From positions 2,046,001-2,110,000 of the forward strand of contig NZ_CP050265.1 of assembly GCF_011765465.1 (NCBI RefSeq): a DNA stretch of 64,000 nucleotides. The letters run 5' to 3'. The stretch comes from Erythrobacter sp. (lineage in GTDB: Bacteria > Pseudomonadota > Alphaproteobacteria > Sphingomonadales > Sphingomonadaceae). Every line of letters begins with the position of its first letter. Position 1 is the first letter of the stretch. This document shows positions 32,874 to 41,499 of the stretch, piece after piece. Under the pieces are notes generated by a model. That model was not told where the DNA came from, searched no databases, and was given only the letters and a program-made list of their open reading frames with translations. Made by a program: the position numbers and the translations under genes.

Positions 32874-33881
32874 TCAGCCGCCGCTGCGCGCGGTGCCTTC
32901 CTCGATCAGCGCGACCGCCTTGGCGCTCGCTTCGTCGGAAGCCATTTCGCCCTTCTTGATCGCGTCCGCCATCTTGAGCAGGTCGCCCGCCATGGTCGTG
33001 CCGACTTCGGGGTTCTGCGGGATGCGGATGCCGCCGTTCTCCGCCGCGACCCGGTCCCAGGCATCGCGGATCGCTTCCCAGTAGTCCTTGGTCTTGGACC
33101 AGTATTCCTCGGCCGCGGCGACTTCGTAACCGTCATAACGCTCATAGGTGTTGAGCACGTATTCCTGCACCACCGGGACGAGTTCGCCCGAACCGTCCTC
33201 GGCGGGCATCATCTTGGTGTTGTCCTGCCAGTGGATCCAGCCCTCGGGCGTGATCTGGTGGCGGTTGATGCCGACATAGCGGTCGTAGATCGGGTCGCGC
33301 ACCGCATCGCGGCGAGCGAGCGGACGGGCGGTCCAGTTCGAACGCCAGCGCTTGACGCCGTGGGTCTCCTCCCACTGGCCCCAGCCGGCATAGCGCGGGC
33401 TGTCGTCGACCTGATAGACGGTCTGCGACCAGCGGCCATTGCGCATGGCCTCGGGCACTTCTTCCATTTCCCAGGTATCGCCGCCCTTGAAGACGAGGAT
33501 TTCCTCGGGCTCGTACTGCCAGTCCTGCCGCCAGTGCTTCACGACATAGGGCCCGTCCTTGGTGTCGACCACCAGGAGATGCTGGAGAACGATTTTCTCG
33601 CCCGTATCCTCGATCACCCGAACCGATTCGTAGCCGCTCGACACCTTGCGATCGAGCGGCTCGTAGCCTTCCATCCAAGGGGTCGATTCCTGCATATCGA
33701 AAACGACCGCGTAATCGCCCGCCATCGACAGGATGGTTTCGCGGTCGGCTTCGAACGCGGCCTTGTCGGCGGCTTCGCTGCGCACGATCGGGTCGTCGGC
33801 GAGCGCGGGCGCGGCGGGAACGGCGACAAGAGCGATGGCCGCAAGGCCGCTCGCAAGCATGGTCCGGGTGAGTCTTTGCAT
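32874..33881 (-). CDS. DUF6607 family exported protein
   Basis: A 335-residue protein with a Sec signal peptide (LTRTMLASGLAAIALVAVPAAPALA, cleavage near residue 26). The mature part is rich in Trp and Tyr (for example VKHWRQDWQYEPEEILVFKGG and GWGQWEETHGVKRWRSNW, each a short aromatic cluster), which fits the DUF6607 family. That family is usually found beside haem-type TonB receptors and its function is unknown. The ATG at 33881 has GGAG 8 nt upstream; an in-frame ATG at 33899 lacks one. It follows the haem receptor by 45 bp, and an iron box overlaps the receptor stop. Periplasmic haem handling is a reasonable inference. Confidence 0.85.
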   Translation of the reverse strand: MQRLTRTMLASGLAAIALVAVPAAPALADDPIVRSEAADKAAFEADRETILSMAGDYAVVFDMQESTPWMEGYEPLDRKVSSGYESVRVIEDTGEKIVLQHLLVVDTKDGPYVVKHWRQDWQYEPEEILVFKGGDTWEMEEVPEAMRNGRWSQTVYQVDDSPRYAGWGQWEETHGVKRWRSNWTARPLARRDAVRDPIYDRYVGINRHQITPEGWIHWQDNTKMMPAEDGSGELVPVVQEYVLNTYERYDGYEVAAAEEYWSKTKDYWEAIRDAWDRVAAENGGIRIPQNPEVGTTMAGDLLKMADAIKKGEMASDEASAKAVALIEEGTARSGG

Positions 33882-33913
33882 CGAAGGTCTCCGAGTCATG
33901 AGATAATGGTATA

Positions 33914-33930
33914 TTGCAAACGATAATCAG
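33914..33930. promoter_or_regulatory. Fur-type iron box before the DUF6607 gene
   Basis: TTGCAAACGATAATCAG overlaps the last codons of the haem receptor and lies 33-49 bp before the DUF6607 start. It matches the piuC box (TTGCAAATCATTATCAG) at 14 of 17 positions. It suggests a second iron-controlled promoter inside the locus. Confidence 0.65.
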
Positions 33931-36206
33931 AATTGGAAGCTTGCAGATAGGCTGAAATTGCGCCCCGGCCTCGTGAAGGCGCCCGCGATCCCCGAATCCG
34001 CCACCGAAAGCCCGCGCACGTCGGACCAGTAGATGTAACGCTCGTCGGTGAGGTTGAAGATACCCGCGCGCAGCTTGATCGCATCGGTCACTTCGACGAA
34101 GGCCGTCAGGTCGACGATCGTGAAGGCTTCGGGCCGGAACAGTTCGCCGCCGCCGGGGGCGGGCGGGGTGTCCTCGGCATCCTTGCGGGCATTGTGGGTG
34201 ACGATCAGCTCGCCCCCGAAGCGCCCTGCCGGATCGCGATAGCCCAGCCCCGCGACGAGGTTGTAGGGATCGATCGTGTCGAGCGGGGTGCGCGTCCCGT
34301 CGGGCGCGATCACGTCGCCCTTGGCATAGGCCATCGCGAAACGCCCGGTGATCCCGTTGTCGAGCTTGAGGTCCGCACGCGCTTCGAGCCCCTCGATCTC
34401 GACGCTGTCGAAATTGACGAACTGAAACACCGCCGGGTCCTGCGGGGTGAAGGACCCGCTGATGACCTGCTGGCTGATGAAATCGTCATAGTCGCCCTTG
34501 AACCCGACCACCTGCACCGAGAACACGTCCGCGGTGTAGCGCGCGCCGGCCTCGAAGCTTTCGCTGGTTTCGGGGCGCAAGTCGGGATTGGGCGCGGAGA
34601 TGTAGCCGCCGGCGGGAAACTGGAAGAAATTGTTCACCTGGCTCGGCGTCGGCGCGAGGAAGCCCTGCGCATAATTGCCGAAAAGCAGGAATTCGTCGGT
34701 CAGGTTCACCGTCACGCCGAGCTTGGGCGACAGGCGGCTGTCGCTCTGGCCTTCGGGCTGGAAGCCGACGAGCAGCGGGTCATCGGTCGGATCGAGGTCG
34801 TAGAAATCGAAGCGCAGCGCGGGGAACAGCTTCACCGCGCCGTCCGCGAAAGTGATCTCGTCCGAAAGGAACAGCCCGCCGAGCGTGAAATCGGTCACCG
34901 GGAAGGCGCGGGTCGGGAACGTCTCGCCACGCCCGGGGAAGGTGCCGTCACGCACGCCCTCCTGCCGGGTAAAGCTGACATCGCCGCCGAAAGCGACCTG
35001 GTGCCGCATCCCGCCCAGCGTGAACGAGCTCCGCGCCTCGCCGACCGCGCCATAGACCCGGTTCTCGAAAGTGTTGAGCCGCTCGCGATCGGGCGCGGGG
35101 ATGAAGCCGAGCTGTGTGCGTTCCTCGAAGGCGAACTGGCGATCTTCGGCATCCTGCCAATAGGCCGAAAGGAAGGCGTATTCGATCGCATCGTCCGCAT
35201 CGCCGTCATAGGTCCAGTCGAGCGAGGCGCGCACGCGCTCGTTCGTGTCGCGGGCATTGAGCGCGTCGACCGTCCAGACCGGCGCGGGGCCGAACAGGAA
35301 GGTCGGGCCGAGCGCGGTAAGAACCTCGGTGCGGACCTCGGCATCGAGATATTCGCCGGTCAGGCGGACGCGGTGCGTTCCGTTGTCCCAGACGAGCTTG
35401 CCGAGCACCGCATCGCTCCGCCCGATCTGCGGGTTCGGCTCGGTCCGCGTTTCACCGACGCCGCCGATCTCGCCCTGGTTTTCGAGCTCCTCGAAATCGC
35501 GGCTGGTATAGGCGATCATGGCGGACAGGTTGCCGCCGATCTTGCCCGCCATGGTCGCGGTCAGGGCGAATTCCTCGTCCTCGCTCGAATATTGCGAAGA
35601 GACGAAGCCGCCGAAATCGTCCGCGCCGATGAGGTCGACCGGGTCCGACGTCGTGAAACTGACCGCGCCGGCGAGCCCGTCGCTGCCGTATAGCGCCGAG
35701 GCGGGGCCGCGCAGGATCTCGACCGACTTGACGAGGCTGACATCGGCGAACCCGCCGCGCCCGGCATCCTGCGCGCCGAAGGCGAAGCCCTGGGGCGAGC
35801 GGATGCCGTCGACCTGGATCAGCACGCGGTTGCCCCCGATTCCGCGGATGACGAAATCCTCGTTGCGCGCGCGGCCCGTGGACCCGAAAGCCGCGCCGAA
35901 GCGTGCGGGCGCGCGGCGGACGGTGACGCCGGGCTCGAAGCGGACGAGATCCTTGATGTCGGTCGCCAGTTGGTCGGCGATCTCCTCGTCGGTGAAGACC
36001 GTGACGGTCGCGGGGACTTCCTGGATTTTGACCGGCGTGCGGGTCGCGGTGACGACGATCGTGGGATCGTCCTTGACCTGCGGAGCGGCTTCTTCGGCGG
36101 TGTCTTCGATTGCGGTGTCCGCGGATGCGGGCGCTGCGGCGAGCAGCGCGACCGCGAGCGCGGCGAGCGAGGTGGTTGCGGTTTGACGCTTCACATTCGA
36201 CCCCAT
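33927..36206 (-). CDS. TonB-dependent haem/haemoglobin-type receptor
   Basis: A 759-residue outer-membrane receptor. The signal peptide (ALAVALLAAAPASA) is followed by a TonB-box-like TIVVTATRTP at about residue 48. The plug domain (about 55-175, DLVRFEPGVTVRR and ILRGPASALYGSDGLAGAV) precedes a 22-strand barrel ending in SLSASFQF. The NPNL-like motif NPDLRPETS (about 545) and the plug signature match the haemoglobin/transferrin/lactoferrin receptor family. No ShuA-type FRAP box is obvious. It is preceded by an iron box and followed by DUF6607. The start ATG lacks a good ribosome-binding site, so a GTG four codons later is an alternative. Confidence 0.9.
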   Translation of the reverse strand: MGSNVKRQTATTSLAALAVALLAAAPASADTAIEDTAEEAAPQVKDDPTIVVTATRTPVKIQEVPATVTVFTDEEIADQLATDIKDLVRFEPGVTVRRAPARFGAAFGSTGRARNEDFVIRGIGGNRVLIQVDGIRSPQGFAFGAQDAGRGGFADVSLVKSVEILRGPASALYGSDGLAGAVSFTTSDPVDLIGADDFGGFVSSQYSSEDEEFALTATMAGKIGGNLSAMIAYTSRDFEELENQGEIGGVGETRTEPNPQIGRSDAVLGKLVWDNGTHRVRLTGEYLDAEVRTEVLTALGPTFLFGPAPVWTVDALNARDTNERVRASLDWTYDGDADDAIEYAFLSAYWQDAEDRQFAFEERTQLGFIPAPDRERLNTFENRVYGAVGEARSSFTLGGMRHQVAFGGDVSFTRQEGVRDGTFPGRGETFPTRAFPVTDFTLGGLFLSDEITFADGAVKLFPALRFDFYDLDPTDDPLLVGFQPEGQSDSRLSPKLGVTVNLTDEFLLFGNYAQGFLAPTPSQVNNFFQFPAGGYISAPNPDLRPETSESFEAGARYTADVFSVQVVGFKGDYDDFISQQVISGSFTPQDPAVFQFVNFDSVEIEGLEARADLKLDNGITGRFAMAYAKGDVIAPDGTRTPLDTIDPYNLVAGLGYRDPAGRFGGELIVTHNARKDAEDTPPAPGGGELFRPEAFTIVDLTAFVEVTDAIKLRAGIFNLTDERYIYWSDVRGLSVADSGIAGAFTRPGRNFSLSASFQF

Positions 36207-36245
36207 GTGACAGTGTTACAAGTGACGGCAGCCCGACTGCCCTTG

Positions 36246-36262
36246 TTGCGAATGAGAGTCAA
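36246..36262. promoter_or_regulatory. Fur-type iron box before the haem receptor
   Basis: TTGCGAATGAGAGTCAA lies 40-56 bp before the receptor start and agrees with the two other boxes of the locus in its outer bases. Confidence 0.6.
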
Positions 36263-36280
36263 TACCGATGCTAACGCTAG

Positions 36281-36295
36281 TGCGAATAATTCGCA
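36281..36295. promoter_or_regulatory. Perfect palindrome upstream of the haem receptor
   Basis: TGCGAATAATTCGCA is a 15-bp palindrome with a single central base, 75 bp before the start. It shares the TGCGAAT half-site with the iron box 20 bp away and may be a second Fur-family site. Confidence 0.5.
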
Positions 36296-36394
36296 TTTTT
36301 GTGGCGCGCTCACGCTCGGGCGCAGCACCGCGCCCGCCCTCGCCCTCGCCCTCGCCGGCCGGCGTGGCGACAGGGACAGCACTTGCAGGTGATG

Positions 36395-37060
36395 TCAGCG
36401 GCGTTCGATGCCCCGGGCGATGAGACGGTTGACCGCGGAGGCGATCTCTTCGGGATCGCCCGCCTCTCCATCCGCTTCGCCCCACACGACGTAGCGCAGG
36501 CCGACGAAGACGTTCATGCCCATGATCGCCCACGCCTCTAGCTCGCCGAGGTCTTCGCGCAGCTCGCCATTCGCCGACCCCGCCTCGAGCCGCGCCCGGA
36601 TGCGCCCGGCGATCGTCTCGTAATGGTCGCGATAGCTTTCCGGATCGACGAATTCGGCCTCGTCGATGATGCGGTAGATCTCCTTGTGCTCGCGCGCGAA
36701 AGCGAGGAAGGCGGCGAGCGCGGCGCGTTCGATCTCGAGCGCGCCCATGCCCTCCTTCAGGGCCGAGCGCGCCGAGGTGCGGACATTCTCGCTCATGTCC
36801 TGCACCAGCGCCCGGAACAGCGCATCCTTGCTGTCGAAATAGGTGTAGAAGCTTCCCAGCGCGACGCCCGCGCGGCGGGTGATCGAGCTCACCGAAGCTT
36901 CATGAAAGCCCTTTTCGCCGAATTCCACCGCCGAAGCGTCGAGCAGCTTGCGCAGGGTCTTGCGCCCGCGCTCGGTCCGCGGCGCCTTGCCCTCGGCCGC
37001 CGCGCCATCGACCCTGGCGCGCGTCCTTTCGCCCATTCCCGAGCCCTTAGAGCCTGCCAT
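36395..37060 (-). CDS. TetR/AcrR family transcriptional regulator
   Basis: A 221-residue repressor-type regulator. The N-terminal TetR helix-turn-helix lies at about 34-80 (TLRKLLDASAVEFGEKGF, then VSSITRRAGVALGSFYTYF). The C-terminal ligand domain (about 90-221) is all helical (AALAAFLAFAREHKEIYRII), of the AcrR C-terminal type seen in fatty-acid or acyl-CoA linked regulators. It diverges from the second TonB receptor, and a perfect inverted repeat lies between them. Local control of the receptor and autoregulation are inferred. A basic 30-residue N-terminal extension precedes the DNA-binding domain; an internal ATG at residue 9 is an alternative start. Confidence 0.9.
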   Translation of the reverse strand: MAGSKGSGMGERTRARVDGAAAEGKAPRTERGRKTLRKLLDASAVEFGEKGFHEASVSSITRRAGVALGSFYTYFDSKDALFRALVQDMSENVRTSARSALKEGMGALEIERAALAAFLAFAREHKEIYRIIDEAEFVDPESYRDHYETIAGRIRARLEAGSANGELREDLGELEAWAIMGMNVFVGLRYVVWGEADGEAGDPEEIASAVNRLIARGIERR

Positions 37061-37117
37061 GAACGTCTCCCGTCAGCGCATCGGTAGGCATGGCAGAGGA
37101 TTGTGACAAGGAAAAAC

Positions 37118-37140
37118 TTGAAAGTTGGTTCACCTTTCAA
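37118..37140. promoter_or_regulatory. Operator-like inverted repeat between tetR and TonB receptor
   Basis: TTGAAAG (37118-37124), 9-bp spacer, CTTTCAA (37134-37140), a perfect 7-bp inverted repeat. It sits in the divergent promoter region, 42 bp before the receptor start, and is the likely TetR binding site. Confidence 0.65.
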
Positions 37141-37181
37141 TATTGGGCGCATCAGGGACGAAAAAACCGGAGAGAGGGAAT

Positions 37182-39530
37182 ATGACGAATCACGTGTTTC
37201 GCAGCCGCGCGCTGCTGCTCGCGGGCTGTGCGGGCCTCGGGATTGTCGCCGCACCCGCCGCTGCGCAGGACACCGAGGCGGATGTCACGGCCGAAGAGCT
37301 AAGCGAGGACAGCGGCAACACGATCGTCGTCACCGCCCGCCGCCGCGAGGAGCGCCTGCTCGACGTGCCGATCTCGGTCACCGCGCTGAGCGGAGAGACG
37401 CTGCAGGAACAGGGCATCCTCGAGCTGACCCAGATCGGCCAGCAGGTTCCCAACATCACGCTCGAAGTGAGCCGCGGGACCAACACCACCCTCACCGCCT
37501 TCATTCGCGGCGTCGGGCAGCAGGACCCGGTCGCAGGCTTCGAGGCGGGCGTCGGGCTCTATATCGACGATGTCTATCTCAACCGCCCGCAGGCCGCCGT
37601 GCTCGACATCTACAACGTCGAGCGGATCGAGGTTCTGCGCGGGCCGCAGGGCACTCTGTACGGGCGCAACACGATCGGCGGGGCGATCAAGTATGTCACC
37701 GCCGAGCTGCCCGACGAGACGAGCCTGCAGATTCGCGGCGCCTATGGTTCCTATGACCAGGCCGACCTGATCGTCACCGCCTCCACGCCCATCACCGACA
37801 ACCTCAAGATCGGCGCGAGCGGCGCGCGGCTGTCGCGCGGCGGCTTCGGCGAAAACCTGACGCTCGGCACGGAGAACTACAACAAGGACGTGTGGGCCGC
37901 GCGCGGGACGATCGAGTTCGACAGCGGCCCGGTCTTCGTGCGCCTGTCGGGCGACTATGTGAAGGACAATTCGGAAGCCCGCCAGGGCCATCGCCTGATC
38001 CCCGGCCTGCTGACCGGAGCGCCCGTGCTCGACGACGTGTTCGACACGCGCGCGGGGCTCAATGTGGTCGACCAGGAAGTCGAAGCCTATGGCGGTGCGC
38101 TCAACATCGCGGTCGAGCTGTCCGATACGATCACGCTCAAGTCGATCACCGGCTACCGCGAGGACCAGTCGACCACCCCGATCGATTTCGACAGCCTTCC
38201 CGCCGCCGACCTCGACGTGCCGGCGATCTACGAGAACGACCAGTTCAGCCAGGAACTGCAGCTGCTCTACGAAGGCGACAGGCTGTCGGGCGTGGTGGGC
38301 TTCTACTACCTCAACGCCAACGCCTTCACCGCCTTCGACGTGGCGCTGTTCAACACCGGCGCGGCGATCGGCCTTCCGGGGCTGAACGCGCAGACGCTGG
38401 GCGATGTCGATACCGAGACCTGGTCGGTCTTCGCCGATTTCACCTATGACCTCACCGACACGATCAGCGTGTCGCTGGGCGGGCGCTACACCAATGACAA
38501 GCGCACCAGCCGGGTGCTGCGCACGACCTTCATCGGCGGGTTCTCCGACCTGTTCGACGGGGCGGGCGTGCCGATCGCGGTGACATCCGATTTCGAAGGC
38601 AGCGAGACGTTCGAGGACTTCAACCCGCGCGCCTCGATCAGCTGGCAGCCCAATCGCGATCACAACCTCTATTTCACCTATTCGCAGGGCTTCAAGGGCG
38701 GCGGTTTCGACCCGCGCGGGCAGACCACCGCAGCACCCGATCTCGACGGCGACGGGGACGTGGATTTCGACGACCAGTTCGAATTCCTGCGCTTCGCGCC
38801 CGAAACGGTCGACAGCTTCGAGCTGGGCTGGAAGGCCTCGCTGCTCGACAACCGGGTGAACATCTCGCTCGCCGGCTTCCTCAGCCAGTACAACGACGTG
38901 CAGATCCCGGGCTCGGTCGGCGTCGACACCAATGGCGACGGGGTCAACGACAGCTTCATCGGCATCACCTCGAACGCGGCGAGCGCCGACGTCAACGGGA
39001 TCGAGTTCGAAGGCAACGCGCTCGTCGGCAAGGATTTCGCAGGCGCGGGCAGCCGCTTCTCGGTCAACTGGTCGCTCGGCGTGCTCGATGCGCAGTTCAA
39101 CACCTTCATCGACGCCTTCGGAAACGATGTCGCGGACCAGCGGGTGTTCCAGAACACGCCCGACATCACCGGGCACATGGGCTTCAACCTCGGCATTCCC
39201 GCGGGCGACGGGATGTTCGACGTGATCGGCCTTGCCTCGCTGCGTTCGGATGCGAGCCAGTTCGAAGTGCCCAACCCGTTCCTCGACCAGGACGGCTTCG
39301 TGCTGGTCGATGCGAGCATCGTCTACACCGCGGATGACGGGTTCTATTCGATCGGCCTCCACGGCAAGAACCTGTTCGACAAGGAATATATCGTCGCGGG
39401 CTACAATTTCGTGAGCGGCGGCACGCCTCCGGGCACGCCTTTCACCCCGACGCTGGGGCTCGAAGGGACGCTGACCGGCTTCTACGGCGACCCGCGCCGG
39501 ATCTACGTCACCGCGCAGATCAATTTCTGA
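37182..39530 (+). CDS. TonB-dependent receptor, substrate unknown
   Basis: A 782-residue outer-membrane receptor. The signal peptide (LLLAGCAGLGIVAAPAAAQ) is followed by a TonB box TIVVTARRREE (about 48). The plug runs to about 180 (ITLEVSRGTNTTLTAFIRGV and IEVLRGPQGTLYGRNTIGGAI), and the barrel ends YVTAQINF. This matches the large sphingomonad/Caulobacter receptor group with the RRREE signature, whose substrates are mostly unknown. Two Asp-rich loops, DLDGDGDVDFDD (520-531) and DTNGDGVND (582-590), look like calcium-binding loops. The ATG at 37182 has GAGAGGG upstream. It is divergent from a TetR regulator and ends at an intrinsic terminator. Confidence 0.9.
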   Translation: MTNHVFRSRALLLAGCAGLGIVAAPAAAQDTEADVTAEELSEDSGNTIVVTARRREERLLDVPISVTALSGETLQEQGILELTQIGQQVPNITLEVSRGTNTTLTAFIRGVGQQDPVAGFEAGVGLYIDDVYLNRPQAAVLDIYNVERIEVLRGPQGTLYGRNTIGGAIKYVTAELPDETSLQIRGAYGSYDQADLIVTASTPITDNLKIGASGARLSRGGFGENLTLGTENYNKDVWAARGTIEFDSGPVFVRLSGDYVKDNSEARQGHRLIPGLLTGAPVLDDVFDTRAGLNVVDQEVEAYGGALNIAVELSDTITLKSITGYREDQSTTPIDFDSLPAADLDVPAIYENDQFSQELQLLYEGDRLSGVVGFYYLNANAFTAFDVALFNTGAAIGLPGLNAQTLGDVDTETWSVFADFTYDLTDTISVSLGGRYTNDKRTSRVLRTTFIGGFSDLFDGAGVPIAVTSDFEGSETFEDFNPRASISWQPNRDHNLYFTYSQGFKGGGFDPRGQTTAAPDLDGDGDVDFDDQFEFLRFAPETVDSFELGWKASLLDNRVNISLAGFLSQYNDVQIPGSVGVDTNGDGVNDSFIGITSNAASADVNGIEFEGNALVGKDFAGAGSRFSVNWSLGVLDAQFNTFIDAFGNDVADQRVFQNTPDITGHMGFNLGIPAGDGMFDVIGLASLRSDASQFEVPNPFLDQDGFVLVDASIVYTADDGFYSIGLHGKNLFDKEYIVAGYNFVSGGTPPGTPFTPTLGLEGTLTGFYGDPRRIYVTAQINF

Positions 39531-39557
39531 CCTCTCCCTTGGACGGGAGCTGACACG

Positions 39558-39597
39558 GAAAAGCCCGGAAGGCCATACGCGGTCTTCCGGGCTTTTC
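39558..39597. terminator. Bidirectional intrinsic terminator
   Basis: GAAAAGCCCGGAAG (39558-39571) pairs perfectly with CTTCCGGGCTTTTC (39584-39597). It separates the TonB receptor (+) from the small gene at 39618 (-) and has T-rich tails on both strands. Confidence 0.9.
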
Positions 39598-39617
39598 TAT
39601 GCGCACGTCGCGCCGGG

Positions 39618-39932
39618 TCAGTTGACCGCGGGCGGCCTGCCGTTGGTCTTCTTGATCGCGCCCCCGGGCGGGTTGTCGATCACCGTGCCGGTGTCGCTGT
39701 CCGACCCGTCGGTCGGCTTGGCCTTCTTCCCTGCCCCGCCTTCGTCCTTGCGATCGAAATACCGCTTGGCGAGATAGCCGCCCGCGCCCATCGCCAGCAT
39801 GGCCGGGATGCTGATGCGCTTGATGATGAAGGGAGCGGCGCGCGCGGCGACGACCCCGGTGGCCCCGCCGAGCACGGGATAGCGTTTCGCGAGTTTCGAG
39901 CCTGCGGCGGCCCCGATGAGTGATCTGAGCAT
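39618..39932 (-). CDS. Small hypothetical protein with hydrophobic segments
   Basis: A 104-residue protein with a very strong ribosome-binding site (AAGGAGGAG) before its ATG. Residues 18-40 (PVLGGATGVVAARAAPFIIKR) and 41-55 (ISIPAMLAMGAGGYL) are hydrophobic, so it may be membrane-associated. The C-terminal third is charged and then Pro/Asn/Gly-rich (DSDTGTVIDNPPGG). I do not recognise a named family. It diverges from serS, and a 12-bp palindrome lies in its upstream region. The function is unknown. Confidence 0.75.
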   Translation of the reverse strand: MLRSLIGAAAGSKLAKRYPVLGGATGVVAARAAPFIIKRISIPAMLAMGAGGYLAKRYFDRKDEGGAGKKAKPTDGSDSDTGTVIDNPPGGAIKKTNGRPPAVN

Positions 39933-39952
39933 CTGTCTCCTCCTTTACCCGA

Positions 39953-39964
39953 CCAACCGGTTGG
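39953..39964. promoter_or_regulatory. 12-bp perfect palindrome upstream of the gene at 39618
   Basis: CCAACCGGTTGG lies 21-32 bp before the start of the small gene at 39618-39932 and about 95 bp before serS. It is an operator candidate on symmetry alone. Confidence 0.3.
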
Positions 39965-40059
39965 CAACGCGCGCGGTTCCGCCGCTGGGGCGACCGGCAC
40001 GGCATTCCGTCGCAAAAAGCGGTTTTCTTGGGGGCCGCGAGCAGGCATAGGCGCTGCCC

Positions 40060-41499
40060 ATGCACGATATCCGCCTGATCAGGGACGATCCCGAGGGCTT
40101 CGATGCCGGCCTCGCCCGGCGCGGCGCGGAGCCGGTCGCTAAGACGCTCCTCGCGCTCGACGAGCAACGCCGCGCGCTCACCACCCGCCTGCAGGAAGCC
40201 CAGAGCCGCCGCAACGAAGCCTCCAAGGCGATCGGCAAGGCGATGGGACAGGGCAACACCGAAGAGGCCGAAAAGCTCAAGGCCGAGGTTGCCGAACTGA
40301 AGCAGGCCATGCCCGAAATGGAAGAGCGGCTGGCGAAGGTTTCGGCCGAACTCGACCACGCGCTTGCGATCATCCCGAACATCCCCGCCGCCGACGTGCC
40401 CGAAGGCGCTGACGAGGAAGACAATGTCGAGGTCTCCCGCTGGGGAACCCCGCGCGAATTCGACTTCGAGCCGAAGGAACACGCCGACATCGCGCCCGCG
40501 CTCGGCATGGAATTCGAGACCGGGGCCAAGCTGTCGGGCGCGCGCTTCACCTTCCTGCGAGGCGACATGGCGCGCCTGCACCGCGCGCTCGGCCAGTTCA
40601 TGCTCGACAGGCAGGTGGGCGAGAACGGCTACACCGAATGCAACCCGCCCGTGCTGGTCAAGGACGAGGCGATGTACGGGACCGACAAGCTGCCCAAGTT
40701 CGCCGAAGACAGCTTTCAGACCGCAATCGAGATCGACCACGCTAGCTTTAAGGCGCAACTAATCGAAATTGCATCAAAACAAGTTGCGGCAAAGCGATTG
40801 GGCGACGATGAATCTGAGATCGAGCTTCTTGATCGGCTAGCGGGTATGGCAGCCGATCAGGCTAAGGAATTGCGAAGCGGAGGCCGCCGCTGGCTAATAC
40901 CCACCGCCGAAGTCTCCCTCACCGCGAGCGTCATGGGCGACATCCTCGACGCCGATGCCCTGCCCATCCGCCTGACCGCGCTCACCCAGTGCTTCCGCTC
41001 CGAAGCGGGCGCGGCGGGGCGCGATACGCGGGGCTTCATCCGCCAGCACCAGTTCGAGAAATGCGAGCTCGTCAGCATCGTGAAGCCCGAGGAGTCCGAG
41101 GCCGAACATCAGCGGATGCTCGCCTGCGCCCAAGGCGTCCTCGAGGCGCTCGGCCTGCCCTATCGCACCATGCTCCTTTGCACCGGCGACATGGGCTTCG
41201 GCGCGCGCAAGACCTATGATCTCGAGGTATGGCTCCCCGGACAGGGCGCATGGCGCGAGATTTCGTCCTGCTCCAACACCGGCGATTTCCAGGCGCGGCG
41301 GATGAAGACCCGCTACCGTCCGGAAGGCGAGACGAAGAAGACCGAATTCGTCCATACCCTCAACGGGTCGGGCCTCGCCGTGGGCCGCACCCTCGTCGCG
41401 GTGATCGAGAACTACCAGGAAGCCGATGGCAGCGTGGCCATTCCCGAGGCACTCCACCCCTACATGGCCGGCACGACCCGGCTGGAGCCGAAATCCTGA
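40060..41499 (+). CDS. serS: Seryl-tRNA synthetase with an unusual internal insert
   Basis: Charges tRNA-Ser with serine. The N-terminal coiled-coil arm (about 30-105) that grips the tRNA long arm is intact. The class II core is complete: [14 protein letters not shown] (about 161-174), motif 2 with [24 protein letters not shown], and motif 3 [19 protein letters not shown]. The length is 479 against 430 in E. coli. The excess sits between LPKFAEDSF (211-219) and WLIPTAEV (278-285), where about 45-50 extra, helix-prone residues are inserted. The DNA of this segment (about 40738-40900) is much lower in GC and uses different codons, although the frame is kept. The stop overlaps surE as TGATG. Confidence 0.94.
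   Translation: MHDIRLIRDDPEGFDAGLARRGAEPVAKTLLALDEQRRALTTRLQEAQSRRNEASKAIGKAMGQGNTEEAEKLKAEVAELKQAMPEMEERLAKVSAELDHALAIIPNIPAADVPEGADEEDNVEVSRWGTPREFDFEPKEHADIAPALGMEFETGAKLSGARFTFLRGDMARLHRALGQFMLDRQVGENGYTECNPPVLVKDEAMYGTDKLPKFAEDSFQTAIEIDHASFKAQLIEIASKQVAAKRLGDDESEIELLDRLAGMAADQAKELRSGGRRWLIPTAEVSLTASVMGDILDADALPIRLTALTQCFRSEAGAAGRDTRGFIRQHQFEKCELVSIVKPEESEAEHQRMLACAQGVLEALGLPYRTMLLCTGDMGFGARKTYDLEVWLPGQGAWREISSCSNTGDFQARRMKTRYRPEGETKKTEFVHTLNGSGLAVGRTLVAVIENYQEADGSVAIPEALHPYMAGTTRLEPKS

Noticed and set aside
40738-40900. Intein in serS
   Set aside because: The insert is only about 50 residues, with no N-terminal Cys/Ser and no C-terminal HN-Cys/Ser/Thr splice junction, and lacks intein blocks.
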